Both the position numbers and the translations under genes were made by a program. Source: Lentisalinibacter orientalis (GTDB lineage: Bacteria > Pseudomonadota > Gammaproteobacteria > Steroidobacterales > Woeseiaceae). Taken from it: a DNA stretch of 64,000 bases. Of the stretch, positions 23,955 to 32,809 are shown piece by piece. The stretch covers positions 1,116,001 to 1,180,000 of the forward strand of contig NZ_JAPDRJ010000001.1 of assembly GCF_040706535.1 (NCBI RefSeq). Direction: 5' to 3'. How positions within the stretch are numbered: the first letter of the stretch is position 1; each line of letters starts with the position of its first letter. Under the pieces are notes generated by a model. That model saw only the letters and a program-made list of their open reading frames with translations. It was not told the DNA's origin and did not search any database.

Positions 23955-26174
23955 TTAGCTCCTCACGAACGGCAACCGATACGTCCTCTCACCCGTCGCC
24001 GCGAACACCGCATTCGCCACCGCCGGCGCCAGCGGCGGCACGCCGGGCTCACCGACGCCGGTCGGCGCCTCGCCCGACTGGACGATGTGCACCTCCACCT
24101 GCGGCATCTCGTCGATGCGCAACGGGCGGTAGTTGTCGAAGTTGTCCTGCTGCACTTTGCCGTCCTCGAGGGTGATCTCTTCGCGCAGCGCGGCTGACAG
24201 TGCGTAGGCAATACCGCCTTCCATCTGCGCCCGGATGACGTCCGGGTTGATGGCGATGCCGCAGTCGACGGCGCAGACGACACGGTCGACGCTGAAGCTG
24301 CCGTCGTCCCTGACCGTGACGTCCGCGACCTCCGCCACGTAGGTGCCGAAGGATTTGTGCACCGCGACGCCGCGGCCGCGGTTCGGGCCGAGGTCTTCGC
24401 CCCAGCCGGCCTTTTCGGCGGCGAGTTCGAGGACGCCGAGGTGGCGGGGGTGTTCGGTGAGTAGCTCGCGGCGCAGTTCGACCGGGTCGCGGCCGGCCGC
24501 GGCGGCGAGTTCGTCGATGAAGACCTCGGTGACGAAGGCGTTCTGGGTGTGGCCGACGGAGCGCCACCAGAGCGTAGGCACGCCGTTGTCGAACGGGTGC
24601 CAGTCCACCCGCAGGTTGGGGATGGTGTAGGGCAGGTCACGAGAGCCCTCCACGGCGGAGGGGTCGAGGCCGTCCTGGATCATGCCGTCGAACAGGGTGC
24701 CACGCATGAAGGACTGGATGACGGCCTGATGCCGCCAGGCCGCCGGCTTCCCGTCGGCATCCAGCGCGCCTTCCAGCACGTGGTAGCTCATGGGCCGGTA
24801 GCGGCCGGCGCGCATGTCGTCTTCGCGGGTCCAGATGAGCTTGACCGGGGCGCGGCCGCCTATCGCCTTGGCCACGGAGACGGCGTCGGCTACGTAGTCG
24901 GAGTCCGGCACCGCGCGGCGGCCGAAGCTGCCGCCGGCGAAGATTGTGTTGATCTCCACCTGCTCCGGCTGCAGTCCGAGGATGCCGGCCGCGATGTTCT
25001 GGTCGAGGGTCTGGATCTGGGAGCCGGTCCAGATGCGGCAGCCGCCGTCGACGAGTTCGACGACGCAGTCCATCGGCTCCATGGTGGCGTGGGCGAGGAA
25101 CGGCAGTCGGTATTCGCGGCGGATGACGGTCTCAGCGGAACTCAGTGCGGCCGGCGCGTCGCCGTCGTTGCGGGCGACCAGCCCGTCTCCGCCGGCCTTC
25201 GCCTCGTATTCGGCGAAGAACTCCTCGGAGCCGCGCTTCTCGGCAGCCGATTCGTCCCACTCGACGGTGAGCGCCTCGCGGCCCTTCAGCGCGGACCAGT
25301 AGCTCTCCGCCACCACGGCGACGCCCCGTGGGATCTCGACCACGTCCGTGACGCCGGCCACCGCTTTGGCCTCGGTGGCGTCGAAGGACTTCACCTTCGC
25401 GCCGAAGCGGGGCGGATGGGCGACCAGCGCGACGAGCATGCCCGGGCGCGTGAGGTCCATGGTGAACTCGAGGCTGCCGTCGGTCTTGGCGGCCGAGTCC
25501 AGCCGCGGCACCTTCGTGCCGATGAGGGTGAAGTCGGCCGGATCCTTCAGCGCCGGGTCTTCTGGCGGCGTGATGTCGGCGGCGGCGACGGCGAGTTCGC
25601 CGAAGGTGGCGCTGCGGCCGGAGGGCTCGTGGGTGAGCACGCCTTCCTTCACCGTGATCTCGCCCGCCGGCACATCCCACCGCGCCGCGGCGGCGCCCAG
25701 CAGCATGGCCTTCGCGCCCGCGGCCGCCTTGCGCAGCTGCATCCACGAGTTGGCCACCGAGGTGGATCCGCCCGTGCCCTGCATGGGCCCGAAGGCGAGG
25801 TTGTTGTAGAGCTCCACGTTCGCCGGCGCGAACTCGGCCTGCATCTGCGACCAGGCGGCGTCGAGTTCCTCGGCGACGATGGTGGGCAGGCCGGTAGTGA
25901 CGCCCTGGCCCTTGTCGAGGTGTTTGACGATCACCGTCACCGTGTTGTCCGTGCCGATGAGGATGAACGGCCCGGTGGCGATCTCTTCGGTGGCGGCCGC
26001 GGTGCCTGCAGCTGAACCGGCGGTGCCCGCGCCGGACCCGGTGGCGCTGCCCGGCGCCGCCTCCTCGCCGCGACCACAGCCGATCATGAAACCCGCGCCC
26101 GAGAGGCCGACCACCTTCAGGAAGGTGCGGCGGTCGAGAGCGGGACGGGGGAGTCTGTCGAAGCGTCCGAACAT
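23955..26174 (-). CDS. Molybdopterin-dependent aldehyde/isoquinoline oxidoreductase, large subunit (IorB-like)
   Basis: A 739-residue molybdenum hydroxylase subunit. A twin-arginine signal (DRRTFLKVVGLSGAG, R15-R16) is followed by a possible lipobox ending in Cys33, so it is exported folded and perhaps membrane-anchored. The Moco-binding region includes GGSFGRRAVPDSDYV, and GVGEPGVPPLAPAVANA holds the conserved catalytic-type glutamate. It lies two bases after the 2Fe-2S subunit gene. This two-subunit arrangement without a FAD subunit matches the IorAB class, which passes electrons to a cytochrome or another periplasmic carrier. The substrate is unknown. Confidence 0.9.
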   Translation of the reverse strand: MFGRFDRLPRPALDRRTFLKVVGLSGAGFMIGCGRGEEAAPGSATGSGAGTAGSAAGTAAATEEIATGPFILIGTDNTVTVIVKHLDKGQGVTTGLPTIVAEELDAAWSQMQAEFAPANVELYNNLAFGPMQGTGGSTSVANSWMQLRKAAAGAKAMLLGAAAARWDVPAGEITVKEGVLTHEPSGRSATFGELAVAAADITPPEDPALKDPADFTLIGTKVPRLDSAAKTDGSLEFTMDLTRPGMLVALVAHPPRFGAKVKSFDATEAKAVAGVTDVVEIPRGVAVVAESYWSALKGREALTVEWDESAAEKRGSEEFFAEYEAKAGGDGLVARNDGDAPAALSSAETVIRREYRLPFLAHATMEPMDCVVELVDGGCRIWTGSQIQTLDQNIAAGILGLQPEQVEINTIFAGGSFGRRAVPDSDYVADAVSVAKAIGGRAPVKLIWTREDDMRAGRYRPMSYHVLEGALDADGKPAAWRHQAVIQSFMRGTLFDGMIQDGLDPSAVEGSRDLPYTIPNLRVDWHPFDNGVPTLWWRSVGHTQNAFVTEVFIDELAAAAGRDPVELRRELLTEHPRHLGVLELAAEKAGWGEDLGPNRGRGVAVHKSFGTYVAEVADVTVRDDGSFSVDRVVCAVDCGIAINPDVIRAQMEGGIAYALSAALREEITLEDGKVQQDNFDNYRPLRIDEMPQVEVHIVQSGEAPTGVGEPGVPPLAPAVANAVFAATGERTYRLPFVRS

Positions 26175-26176
26175 GA

Positions 26177-26647
26177 TCAGCCCTTCATCTCGTCGGCAGC
26201 CTGGCGGATGGCCGCCCGGATGCGCTGGTAGGTGCCGCAGCGGCAGAGGTTGCCGCGCATGGCGCGGTCGATGTCCCGGTCGTCGGGGTCCGGGTTCTCG
26301 CTCAACAGTGCGGTGGCCGACATGATCTGGCCGGACTGGCAGTAGCCGCACTGCACTACGTCGAGCTGGCGCCAGGCGCTGCGCACGGCAAGCCCCGCCG
26401 GCGAGTCCAGGCCCTCCAGACCCTCGATGGTGACGACGGAGCGCTCGCCCACGCTCGATACCGGCAGACGGCAGGAGCGCGTGGCCTCGCCGTCCACGCT
26501 CACGGTGCAGGCGCCGCAGCGGGCGATGCCGCAGCCGTATTTGGTGCCGGTGAGTCCGAGGTCTTCCCGCAGCACCCACAGCAGGGGCTTGTCTTCGGGG
26601 ACGTCGACGGTGTGGGACTCACCGTTCACGGTCAGGGTGAATGGCAT
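26177..26647 (-). CDS. 2Fe-2S subunit of a molybdenum hydroxylase (IorA-like)
   Basis: A 156-residue iron-sulfur protein with both expected clusters. The plant-type site uses C39, C44, C47 and C59 (GCGIARCGAC); the C-terminal site uses C100, C103, C135 and C137 (CGYC, CRC). It delivers electrons from the Moco subunit encoded immediately downstream. It has no signal peptide, so it is probably co-exported with the Tat-signal-bearing partner. A TATACT box at 26686-26691 (read on the minus strand) is a candidate -10, and GGAG precedes the ATG. Confidence 0.92.
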   Translation of the reverse strand: MPFTLTVNGESHTVDVPEDKPLLWVLREDLGLTGTKYGCGIARCGACTVSVDGEATRSCRLPVSSVGERSVVTIEGLEGLDSPAGLAVRSAWRQLDVVQCGYCQSGQIMSATALLSENPDPDDRDIDRAMRGNLCRCGTYQRIRAAIRQAADEMKG

Positions 26648-26747
26648 GGGGCGCTCCGGTGGTGTGGCCGTTCAGGTATCGACGGAGTATAGCCCACGTA
26701 ACTGGCCGTTCGGTCAGCGTCGAACGATTGACCACACGGCGGGCGCC

Positions 26748-27380
26748 TCAGAACCCGAGCCCGTCCCTGAACGCCTCGGCATACCGGATGGACCCCCGCT
26801 CCAGGATCGCTCCCCGCCATTCGCGCATGGCTGACGGCAGTACCGCCATATCGTCTCCGCCATGCGCCTCGACGGCGGCGTGGGTGGTGTAGAAGGTGTG
26901 GAAGGCGATCTCCAGCAACGAGAATCGGTCGCCGAAGAAGTACGGCCCCTCGAGCCGCGGGACGAGCACGGCGGCCTCGAACCAGTCCAGTTGCTCCTCG
27001 AGACGGGCGATAGCGGCATCACGCTCGTCCTTGCCCGACCGCGCGATCGTCGTGAGCTGCGGCAACAGTCGGGTGTCGCAGTAGTGGATCCACTTCCTGG
27101 CGGCAGCGCGGTCCCGCGGGTCGTCTGGCAGCAGGGGCGGCTGCGGAAAGCGCTCCTCGATGTACTCGTTGATGATATTGGATTCGAAGACGATGGTCGC
27201 CCCGTCCAGAAGGACCGGCGTCTTGCCGTAGGGCGTAGCGGCGAGGAACTCCGGGAGTTTGTTGCCGGCGGCATCGACGGCGGGGATGGCGTTGAATTCC
27301 ACGCCCTTCTCGCGCAGGGCCGCGTAGTTCCTGACGGCCCAGCCGCAGCCGCGGCCGGTATAAATGCGGATTTCAGACAT
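26748..27380 (-). CDS. Glutathione S-transferase family protein
   Basis: A 210-residue GST. The N-terminal thioredoxin fold has a CGWA segment (Cys12) where related classes carry the catalytic residue, and a TPYGKTPVLLDG loop with the cis-proline followed by the glutathione-contacting ES pair (FESNIINEY). A helical C-terminal domain follows. Its start overlaps the end of the transporter gene by eight bases, so both belong to one minus-strand operon with the TonB receptor. Confidence 0.9.
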   Translation of the reverse strand: MSEIRIYTGRGCGWAVRNYAALREKGVEFNAIPAVDAAGNKLPEFLAATPYGKTPVLLDGATIVFESNIINEYIEERFPQPPLLPDDPRDRAAARKWIHYCDTRLLPQLTTIARSGKDERDAAIARLEEQLDWFEAAVLVPRLEGPYFFGDRFSLLEIAFHTFYTTHAAVEAHGGDDMAVLPSAMREWRGAILERGSIRYAEAFRDGLGF

Positions 27381-28725
27381 GTCGTATCCCGGCTGTGCGC
27401 CGCTCGCGCGCTTCCAGTCGGCGCCGGATGATGCGGTGACGGCTGGCGGTGATCGGGAAGAAGAAGGCGAGGATGGTGGCGGCCAGATTCAGGAGGATGG
27501 GGACGCCGAGGAAGGCGATGAAGAAGCCGGCGAGTGCCAGGCCCTGGTTGTGCGCATCCGGGTCGAAACCGAATGCGGAGGCGAGCATCAGGGCCAGACC
27601 CGCGCCCGCACCGAGCCCGATTTTCTGGAACAGGGTGATCAGCGAATAGTAGTTGCCGGCGTTGTTGCTGCGGGTCTTAAGCGTGTCGTAGTCGACCACG
27701 TCGGCCATCAGCGCGTAATAGGCCACCGTGGATCCCGCCGAGAACAGGGCCGACAGGCTGAAGACGGTGAACATCGCCGGGTACGCCGCTTCGCCGGGCC
27801 GGATGAAGCCCATGGCAACCAGCGTTGCCACCGTGCTCAGATTGCAGATCGCGAGCATCCGGTGCTTGCCGATTTTGGCCCCCACGACGCCCCAGAACGC
27901 CGCGCTGGCCACGCCGATGGTGGCCACGGCCAGGCCGATGTGGCTGAAGCGCTCGGGGATGCCGAGGTAGTTCGCGATGAAGAAGAAGTACAGCCCGGCG
28001 ACCATGCCGCTGGCGATGGCACTCGCGAGCATCAGCGCCGAGAAGTAGCGCATCGGCCGGTTGGAGGCCAGACCGCGGAAGGCGGTCCTGAGGTCGGGGG
28101 TCCTCGCCACCCCGACGTGGCCCTGGGGCACACGAACCACGGCCCAGGTGACGCTGACGAAGATGAGGCCGACGACGATCCAGGACAGGAAGCGGGTGAC
28201 CTCCGGCGTGATCTCCGTCGTGGCGAAGATCGGCAGAAAGGGCCCGCTCCAGAACAGGACGTAGCCCAGGTAGATGGCGGTCGTGCGGAAGCCCGCGATG
28301 CGTGAGCGTTCGCTGTAGTCGGTGGTCAGCTCACTGAGCCAGGCGCCGTGGGGGATCTCCACCATGGTCCACCCGAGATAGACGGCGATCGATGCCAGCA
28401 GGAAGTACACGGCGCCGGTGTCGGGCCCCGGGCGGAACCAGAAGAGGACGCCGACCATGCAGAGCAGCCCGCCGAAGATGATCCAGGGTTTGCGCTTGCC
28501 CAGCCGCGAGTCGGTCTTGTCCGACAGCAGCCCGATCAGCGGATCGGTGACGCCATCGAGCACCCGGCTCGCAACCAGGATGATGCCCAGCACGGCGAGA
28601 TCGATGTCGGCGACGGTGGCATAGAGCCCGGGCAGGATGGACAGCGCCGGCGTGTGCAGCATCCAGATGGGGACGAGCGGCGCGGAGTAGGCCGCGACCG
28701 TCGTGGCGCCGACGCGATGGTTCAA
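27373..28725 (-). CDS. GPH-type MFS sugar/glycoside cation symporter
   Basis: A 450-residue inner-membrane transporter with about twelve hydrophobic helices. DPLIGLLSDKTDSRLGKRKPWI is typical of the GPH (MelB-like) family; quoted here as its core SDKTDSRLGKRKPW. The TTG start at 28725 overlaps the TonB receptor stop in a TTGA arrangement, implying coupled translation. The frame is open further upstream, but that part lies inside the receptor gene. In this operon it would carry the substrate admitted by the receptor across the inner membrane, with the GST possibly acting on it. Confidence 0.87.
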   Translation of the reverse strand: MNHRVGATTVAAYSAPLVPIWMLHTPALSILPGLYATVADIDLAVLGIILVASRVLDGVTDPLIGLLSDKTDSRLGKRKPWIIFGGLLCMVGVLFWFRPGPDTGAVYFLLASIAVYLGWTMVEIPHGAWLSELTTDYSERSRIAGFRTTAIYLGYVLFWSGPFLPIFATTEITPEVTRFLSWIVVGLIFVSVTWAVVRVPQGHVGVARTPDLRTAFRGLASNRPMRYFSALMLASAIASGMVAGLYFFFIANYLGIPERFSHIGLAVATIGVASAAFWGVVGAKIGKHRMLAICNLSTVATLVAMGFIRPGEAAYPAMFTVFSLSALFSAGSTVAYYALMADVVDYDTLKTRSNNAGNYYSLITLFQKIGLGAGAGLALMLASAFGFDPDAHNQGLALAGFFIAFLGVPILLNLAATILAFFFPITASRHRIIRRRLEARERRTAGIRHV

Positions 28726-30929
28726 CGGCCGAAGCGGTACGTCGCTTCGAGTCCTACGGTGCGCGGGCGTATGGTGTTGGCGCGTACGGCCTGGCCGGCG
28801 TCCGGCGTGCCGACGGCGCCGCCGGAGAATACGTTCAGCCAGGGAGCCTTGTCGGTGACGTTGTCCACGTAGAGCTTCAGCTGCCAGCTGTCCCAGTTCG
28901 CGCCGGTTGAGAAGTTGACGACGTTCTGGGACGGCACGGTGACGTTGCCATCGTTGCCGTTGAAGCCGAACGTGGAGGTGGAGGCCTTGTGCCAGTAGTT
29001 CGCGCGGACGAATGCGTCGGCGTTCGGGGTCAGGGCGAACTGGTAGCCGACGTCCAGGGACCAGGTATCGGTGGGCGTGCGCCGCAGTTCGTCGCCCTTG
29101 CTGATGGTGACGCGCGTTCCCGGGAAGAGCTGGGCGTCGTCCTGGAACTCGTTCTCGGTCCACGCGTAAGTGAGCGCGGCGTAGACGCCCGGTGCGAGCA
29201 GGTCCTGGGTGACGATCTCGATCTCGGCACCCATCGCCTCGAGATCGGGTGCGTTGGTGGTGAAGAACCCCTGGCCGAATGCGCCTGCCGTGTCGCTCTG
29301 TACGACGGCCTGTACTTCCTGCCAGTCGAGGAAGTAGACGGCGGCGTTCAGGATCATGCGGTTGTCGAGCAGGGTCGACTTGACGCCGGCCTCGTAGCTC
29401 ACCAGCGTGTCCGGGCCGAACTCGAAGAACTCCTCGGAGATGCCGAAGAGGTCCTCGCCCACGAAGGTGTTGAAGCCGCCGAAGCGGAAGCCCTCGGCGC
29501 GGGAGCCATAGACCATCAGGTCGTCGGTCGCCCGGTATTCGATGGCGATCTTGTGGAAGAAGTCGCTGTCGGAGGCCACACCATTCGTGACGAAGCCGAA
29601 GTCCGCGCCGCCGATCAGGAATACCTCCTGGTTATCCACTTCCCAGTCGAAGAAGCGTCCGCCGACCAGAACCGTGAGCTTCTCGGTGAGGTCGTAGCCG
29701 ACCTCGCCGAACAGGGCCCGGTCGGTGAGGATCTTCAGTCCGCCCTGGGTGAGGCCCTCCGCAGGGGCCGGGTCGTCGAGGGAGGCGAGGCTGTAATCGA
29801 TGGTCTGGTCGAAGTCGTCGTACTCGTCGTAATAGAGCCCGACGATCCACTGCAGCGGGCCGCCGCCGGCGGAGGCGAGGCGCAGTTCGTGAGTGGTCGC
29901 TTTCTCGTCGATGGTGGTCGTGACCTGCTGCAGGAATCCGAGCTCGTCGTTGAAATCGGTGTAGAAGCCGTCGTTGGTGTAGCGGGAGCCGTTGTAGGAA
30001 ACGGTCGCCCAGCCGAGGTCGTAGTCGACGATGAGATTGAACAGGTCGTAATTCTGCTCGGCGGGGCCGGCATCGGACGGCTGATCCACCTGGAGGCCGC
30101 CCAGGCTGATGTCGAAATAGGTCGGTGCGTCCGCCTCGAGATCGTTGCCGTGCCAGATGGCGGTGACGCTCAGCGCATCGGTGGGCTGGTACAGCGCCGA
30201 CAGACGCCACGCGGTTTCCTCGACGTCATTGATGCCCTCCGTGCCCGTGCGGATGTTCTCGATGTAGCCCGCCTCGTCGATACGCTGCGCCGCGAGGCGC
30301 ACCGCGAACACGTCCTCGGCCAGCGGCACGTTCACGTAACCGCTCATGCGGCTGCTCGTGCCGCTGTCGCCGCTCGTGCCATAGACGTCGCCCTGGACTT
30401 CTGCGTCGAAGCCGGCGGGGTCCGGACGATTGGAGCGGAAATAGATGAGGCCGCCGATGGCCTGTGCGCCCCAGAGCGTGCCTTGCGGGCCGCGCAGCAC
30501 GGCGACTTCGCCGATGTCGAAGAAGCGGTAGGTATTGCCGAAGTGCGGCGCGCCGTCCAGATACTGGGCCACGACGCCCTCGGTATTGTCGGCGACGGCG
30601 GACAGTCCGCGGATGGAAGCGACCTCGTTGCTCCGGCCGGGGCCGCCGTCGTTGATGAAGTTGGTGCCCGGCACCTGCACGATGAAGTCGTCGAAATCGA
30701 GGACGTCGAGGCGCTCGAGCTTGGTGGCGTCGAAGGCGGTGATGCTCGCGGCGAGGTCCTGGACGCTGCGGGCGGATCGCTTGTCGGCCGTGACGAGTAT
30801 CTCCTCGATCACCGTGGCATCCGGGTCGATCTCCTGGGCCGAGACCGGTGCGGCGACGGCGCCGGAGACGGCGAAGAGTGCGGCGGCGGCGCCCGCTCGG
30901 CGGATCAGGCGAGAGGTGGAAGAACGCAT
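28722..30929 (-). CDS. TonB-dependent outer-membrane receptor
   Basis: A 735-residue receptor with a signal peptide (cleavage near VSAQ), TonB-box region EEILVTADKR, plug motifs (SIRGLS, YLDGAPHFGN, VLRGPQGTLWGAQAIGG) and a barrel ending in TYRFGR. It is the first gene of a receptor-transporter-GST operon. Two palindromes in the leader (30970-30991 and 30993-31018) and an adjacent TetR gene upstream point to TetR control. The substrate is unknown; the GPH transporter suggests a glycoside or similar compound. Confidence 0.93.
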   Translation of the reverse strand: MRSSTSRLIRRAGAAAALFAVSGAVAAPVSAQEIDPDATVIEEILVTADKRSARSVQDLAASITAFDATKLERLDVLDFDDFIVQVPGTNFINDGGPGRSNEVASIRGLSAVADNTEGVVAQYLDGAPHFGNTYRFFDIGEVAVLRGPQGTLWGAQAIGGLIYFRSNRPDPAGFDAEVQGDVYGTSGDSGTSSRMSGYVNVPLAEDVFAVRLAAQRIDEAGYIENIRTGTEGINDVEETAWRLSALYQPTDALSVTAIWHGNDLEADAPTYFDISLGGLQVDQPSDAGPAEQNYDLFNLIVDYDLGWATVSYNGSRYTNDGFYTDFNDELGFLQQVTTTIDEKATTHELRLASAGGGPLQWIVGLYYDEYDDFDQTIDYSLASLDDPAPAEGLTQGGLKILTDRALFGEVGYDLTEKLTVLVGGRFFDWEVDNQEVFLIGGADFGFVTNGVASDSDFFHKIAIEYRATDDLMVYGSRAEGFRFGGFNTFVGEDLFGISEEFFEFGPDTLVSYEAGVKSTLLDNRMILNAAVYFLDWQEVQAVVQSDTAGAFGQGFFTTNAPDLEAMGAEIEIVTQDLLAPGVYAALTYAWTENEFQDDAQLFPGTRVTISKGDELRRTPTDTWSLDVGYQFALTPNADAFVRANYWHKASTSTFGFNGNDGNVTVPSQNVVNFSTGANWDSWQLKLYVDNVTDKAPWLNVFSGGAVGTPDAGQAVRANTIRPRTVGLEATYRFGR

Positions 30930-30969
30930 ATGCAGCCCCCTGGCGCCGGCGTCGGACCGGCACGGTCAG

Positions 30970-31018
30970 TTCCCGGAAAATACCCCGGGAAGAAACATAC
31001 CGTACAGACGTATTGTTT
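30970..31018. promoter_or_regulatory. Two palindromes in the TonB receptor promoter region
   Basis: TTCCCGG-N8-CCGGGAA (30970-30991) is a perfect 7-bp-arm inverted repeat. Next to it AAACATAC ... GTATTGTTT (30993-31018) is an imperfect one, arms offset by one base. Both lie between the TetR gene and the receptor start, the usual place for a TetR operator. Confidence 0.6.
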
Positions 31019-31033
31019 GTAAAGAAGCGCTGG

Positions 31034-31642
31034 TCAGCCCCGTCGGCCGGCCTCCAGATAGGCCTTCAGCATGGCGACGACCAGTTCGAATCGCCGGTCC
31101 GTGGCCGGGCCGTCGGCGTCGGAGGCGAGGCCTCGCATCAGGTAGCAGGCGATGCCGACGAGGTCCCGCGGATGCTCGGCGGCCGCGAACTCGGGGAACA
31201 GCTGCTCGTACTCGCGGCTCATCTCCTCGTCGTCGATGGCGGTCATCTCGCGCTGCAGCGCGGCGATTTCCTCGTTGGTACGCATCGCCACCTCGATCTC
31301 GAGGGCGGTGGCGTACCAGGTCTCGAAATCCTCCCGCAGAACCTGCAGTCGGTCCTCGAGCGAGAGACGGTCGGTATCGGCCCCGAGCAACTTCTCCTTG
31401 AACCGATTCAGGCGCTGGCGATAGAACCAGACGATGGCGCTGGCGATCAGCTCGTTCTTGGTGGGGTAGTGGTGCAGCAGAGCGCCGCGCGAGACGCCGG
31501 CCTCCGCGATGATGGAGCTGATGGAAGTGGCCGCAAAGCCGTCACGGCCGAGACAGCGCACGGTGGCCTGCAGCAGCGCGGTCTGCGTGGATTCGCTGCG
31601 CTCCTGCTGGCTGCGGCGGCGTACGGGCGCGTTCCTGGGCAT
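31034..31642 (-). CDS. TetR family transcriptional regulator
   Basis: A 202-residue repressor. The N-terminal helix-turn-helix is clear in TALLQATVRCLGRDGFAATS and SRGALLHHYPTKNEL. The C-terminal ligand-binding domain is divergent. It lies about 100 bp upstream of, and on the same strand as, the TonB receptor operon, so that operon is its likely target. A small inverted repeat AGTA-N6-TACT (31673-31686) just upstream of its own start could serve autoregulation. Confidence 0.9.
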   Translation of the reverse strand: MPRNAPVRRRSQQERSESTQTALLQATVRCLGRDGFAATSISSIIAEAGVSRGALLHHYPTKNELIASAIVWFYRQRLNRFKEKLLGADTDRLSLEDRLQVLREDFETWYATALEIEVAMRTNEEIAALQREMTAIDDEEMSREYEQLFPEFAAAEHPRDLVGIACYLMRGLASDADGPATDRRFELVVAMLKAYLEAGRRG

Positions 31643-31672
31643 GTCCGGCTTCCTGTCGTGATCTCCAGTAAC

Positions 31673-31686
31673 AGTACGATCATACT
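31673..31686. promoter_or_regulatory. Short inverted repeat upstream of the TetR gene
   Basis: AGTA-CGATCA-TACT lies 31 bp upstream of the tetR start, in the divergent region shared with the AraC-type gene. A weak candidate operator because the arms are only four bases. Confidence 0.35.
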
Positions 31687-31841
31687 ATTTAAGGGGTGAC
31701 GCCTGCGAGATCTCCTGCAGCTGCCTGGCCACCGCAGGTTGGGTATCAGGCCAGGCGGCGCAGGATCATGGCGACGTTCCTATGGTCGATTGCGGTCGCG
31801 CTATCATAAGTGGGCCCCGAGGCCGACCAGCAGCCGTATCG

Positions 31842-32735
31842 ATGCGCTACCTGCAGATCGTCGAGTCCGTGCGCCGGCAGATCCGGGCCGCGCCGACCGC
31901 CAGGCTCTCGCTGGAAGCCGCTGCAGCGGACGCCGGCCTGTCCCCCGTTCGGCTGCACCAGATCTTTGCCGAAGTCCAGGGCGAGAACTTCGGCGCGTTC
32001 GTCCGCCGCTGCCGGCTGGAATACGCCTGCGGATTGATGCGCGCCTTCCCCGAGTGGTCGTGCACCCGGGTCGCGCTCGAGACCGGCTACTCCGAGAGTT
32101 CGGACTTCACCCGTTCGTTCCGGCGTGCTTTCGGCATCGCGCCCAGCCGCTGGGATCGGGTGCGGCCGCTGAACCGCGGTTTCCCGGCGGACGGCGGGGA
32201 GGCGGACGCCGACTCGCCGCTCGCCGTGGGTTTCGGCGAGGCGCCGGGCCCGGCCGAGTTCCCGGTGAAGATCCGCGAACGCCAGGCCTGCCGGCTAGCC
32301 GTGCTGGAGGTGCGCGCGGCGCACGAGGGCGACAATCTGGCCGCCGCGTTCGACCGCCTGGAGGCGTGGCTCGACGCCCGGGAGCAGCGCCGGCCCGGGC
32401 GCTGGTTCACGGGACTCAGTCACGACAGCGACCTGGAGACGCCCGTGGAGTTGTATCGCTACGAGCTGGCGCACGCCGTGGATGACGAAGTGAAGCCGGG
32501 CGACGGCATCCTGGTCCGGGCCCTGCCGGCCACCACCGCTGCGGTGCTCGCATGCCGCGGCGGACCGGATGAATTCGTCGCGGCCTGGGATCATCTGCTG
32601 CGCGTGTTCCTGCCGGCGAGCGCCTGGCGCCAGGGCAACGGTCCGGCGATGGAGGTGTACTACAACGATCCGCGCCGGCACGGGATGCGCTACTGGGACA
32701 TGGACTGTGTGCTGCCCGTGGCCGCCGCCGCTTAA
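31842..32735 (+). CDS. AraC family regulator with GyrI-like effector domain
   Basis: A 297-residue regulator. Residues ~20-115 form the double helix-turn-helix of AraC proteins (LSLEAAAADAGLSPVRLHQIF and VALETGYSESSDFTRSFRRAFG, given as separate pieces). The C-terminal ~150 residues, ending in the YYNDPRRHG and MDCVLPV pattern, form a GyrI-like small-molecule-binding domain, as in Rob/SbmC-type proteins. ATG 31842 is chosen because family similarity begins there. It is divergent from tetR and 74 bp upstream of the DUF1579-VOC gene. Confidence 0.88.
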   Translation: MRYLQIVESVRRQIRAAPTARLSLEAAAADAGLSPVRLHQIFAEVQGENFGAFVRRCRLEYACGLMRAFPEWSCTRVALETGYSESSDFTRSFRRAFGIAPSRWDRVRPLNRGFPADGGEADADSPLAVGFGEAPGPAEFPVKIRERQACRLAVLEVRAAHEGDNLAAAFDRLEAWLDAREQRRPGRWFTGLSHDSDLETPVELYRYELAHAVDDEVKPGDGILVRALPATTAAVLACRGGPDEFVAAWDHLLRVFLPASAWRQGNGPAMEVYYNDPRRHGMRYWDMDCVLPVAAAA

Positions 32736-32809
32736 TATCTGTCAAGCAGCGGCCGCGTCCGCGGCCGAGAATGCGGGCATCGTTTTGTCCGGCAAGGGGG
32801 AGAGCAGCC

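Noticed and set aside
28989..31022. 677-codon plus-strand frame
   Set aside because: Shadow of the second TonB receptor; no family resemblance and composition typical of antisense reading.
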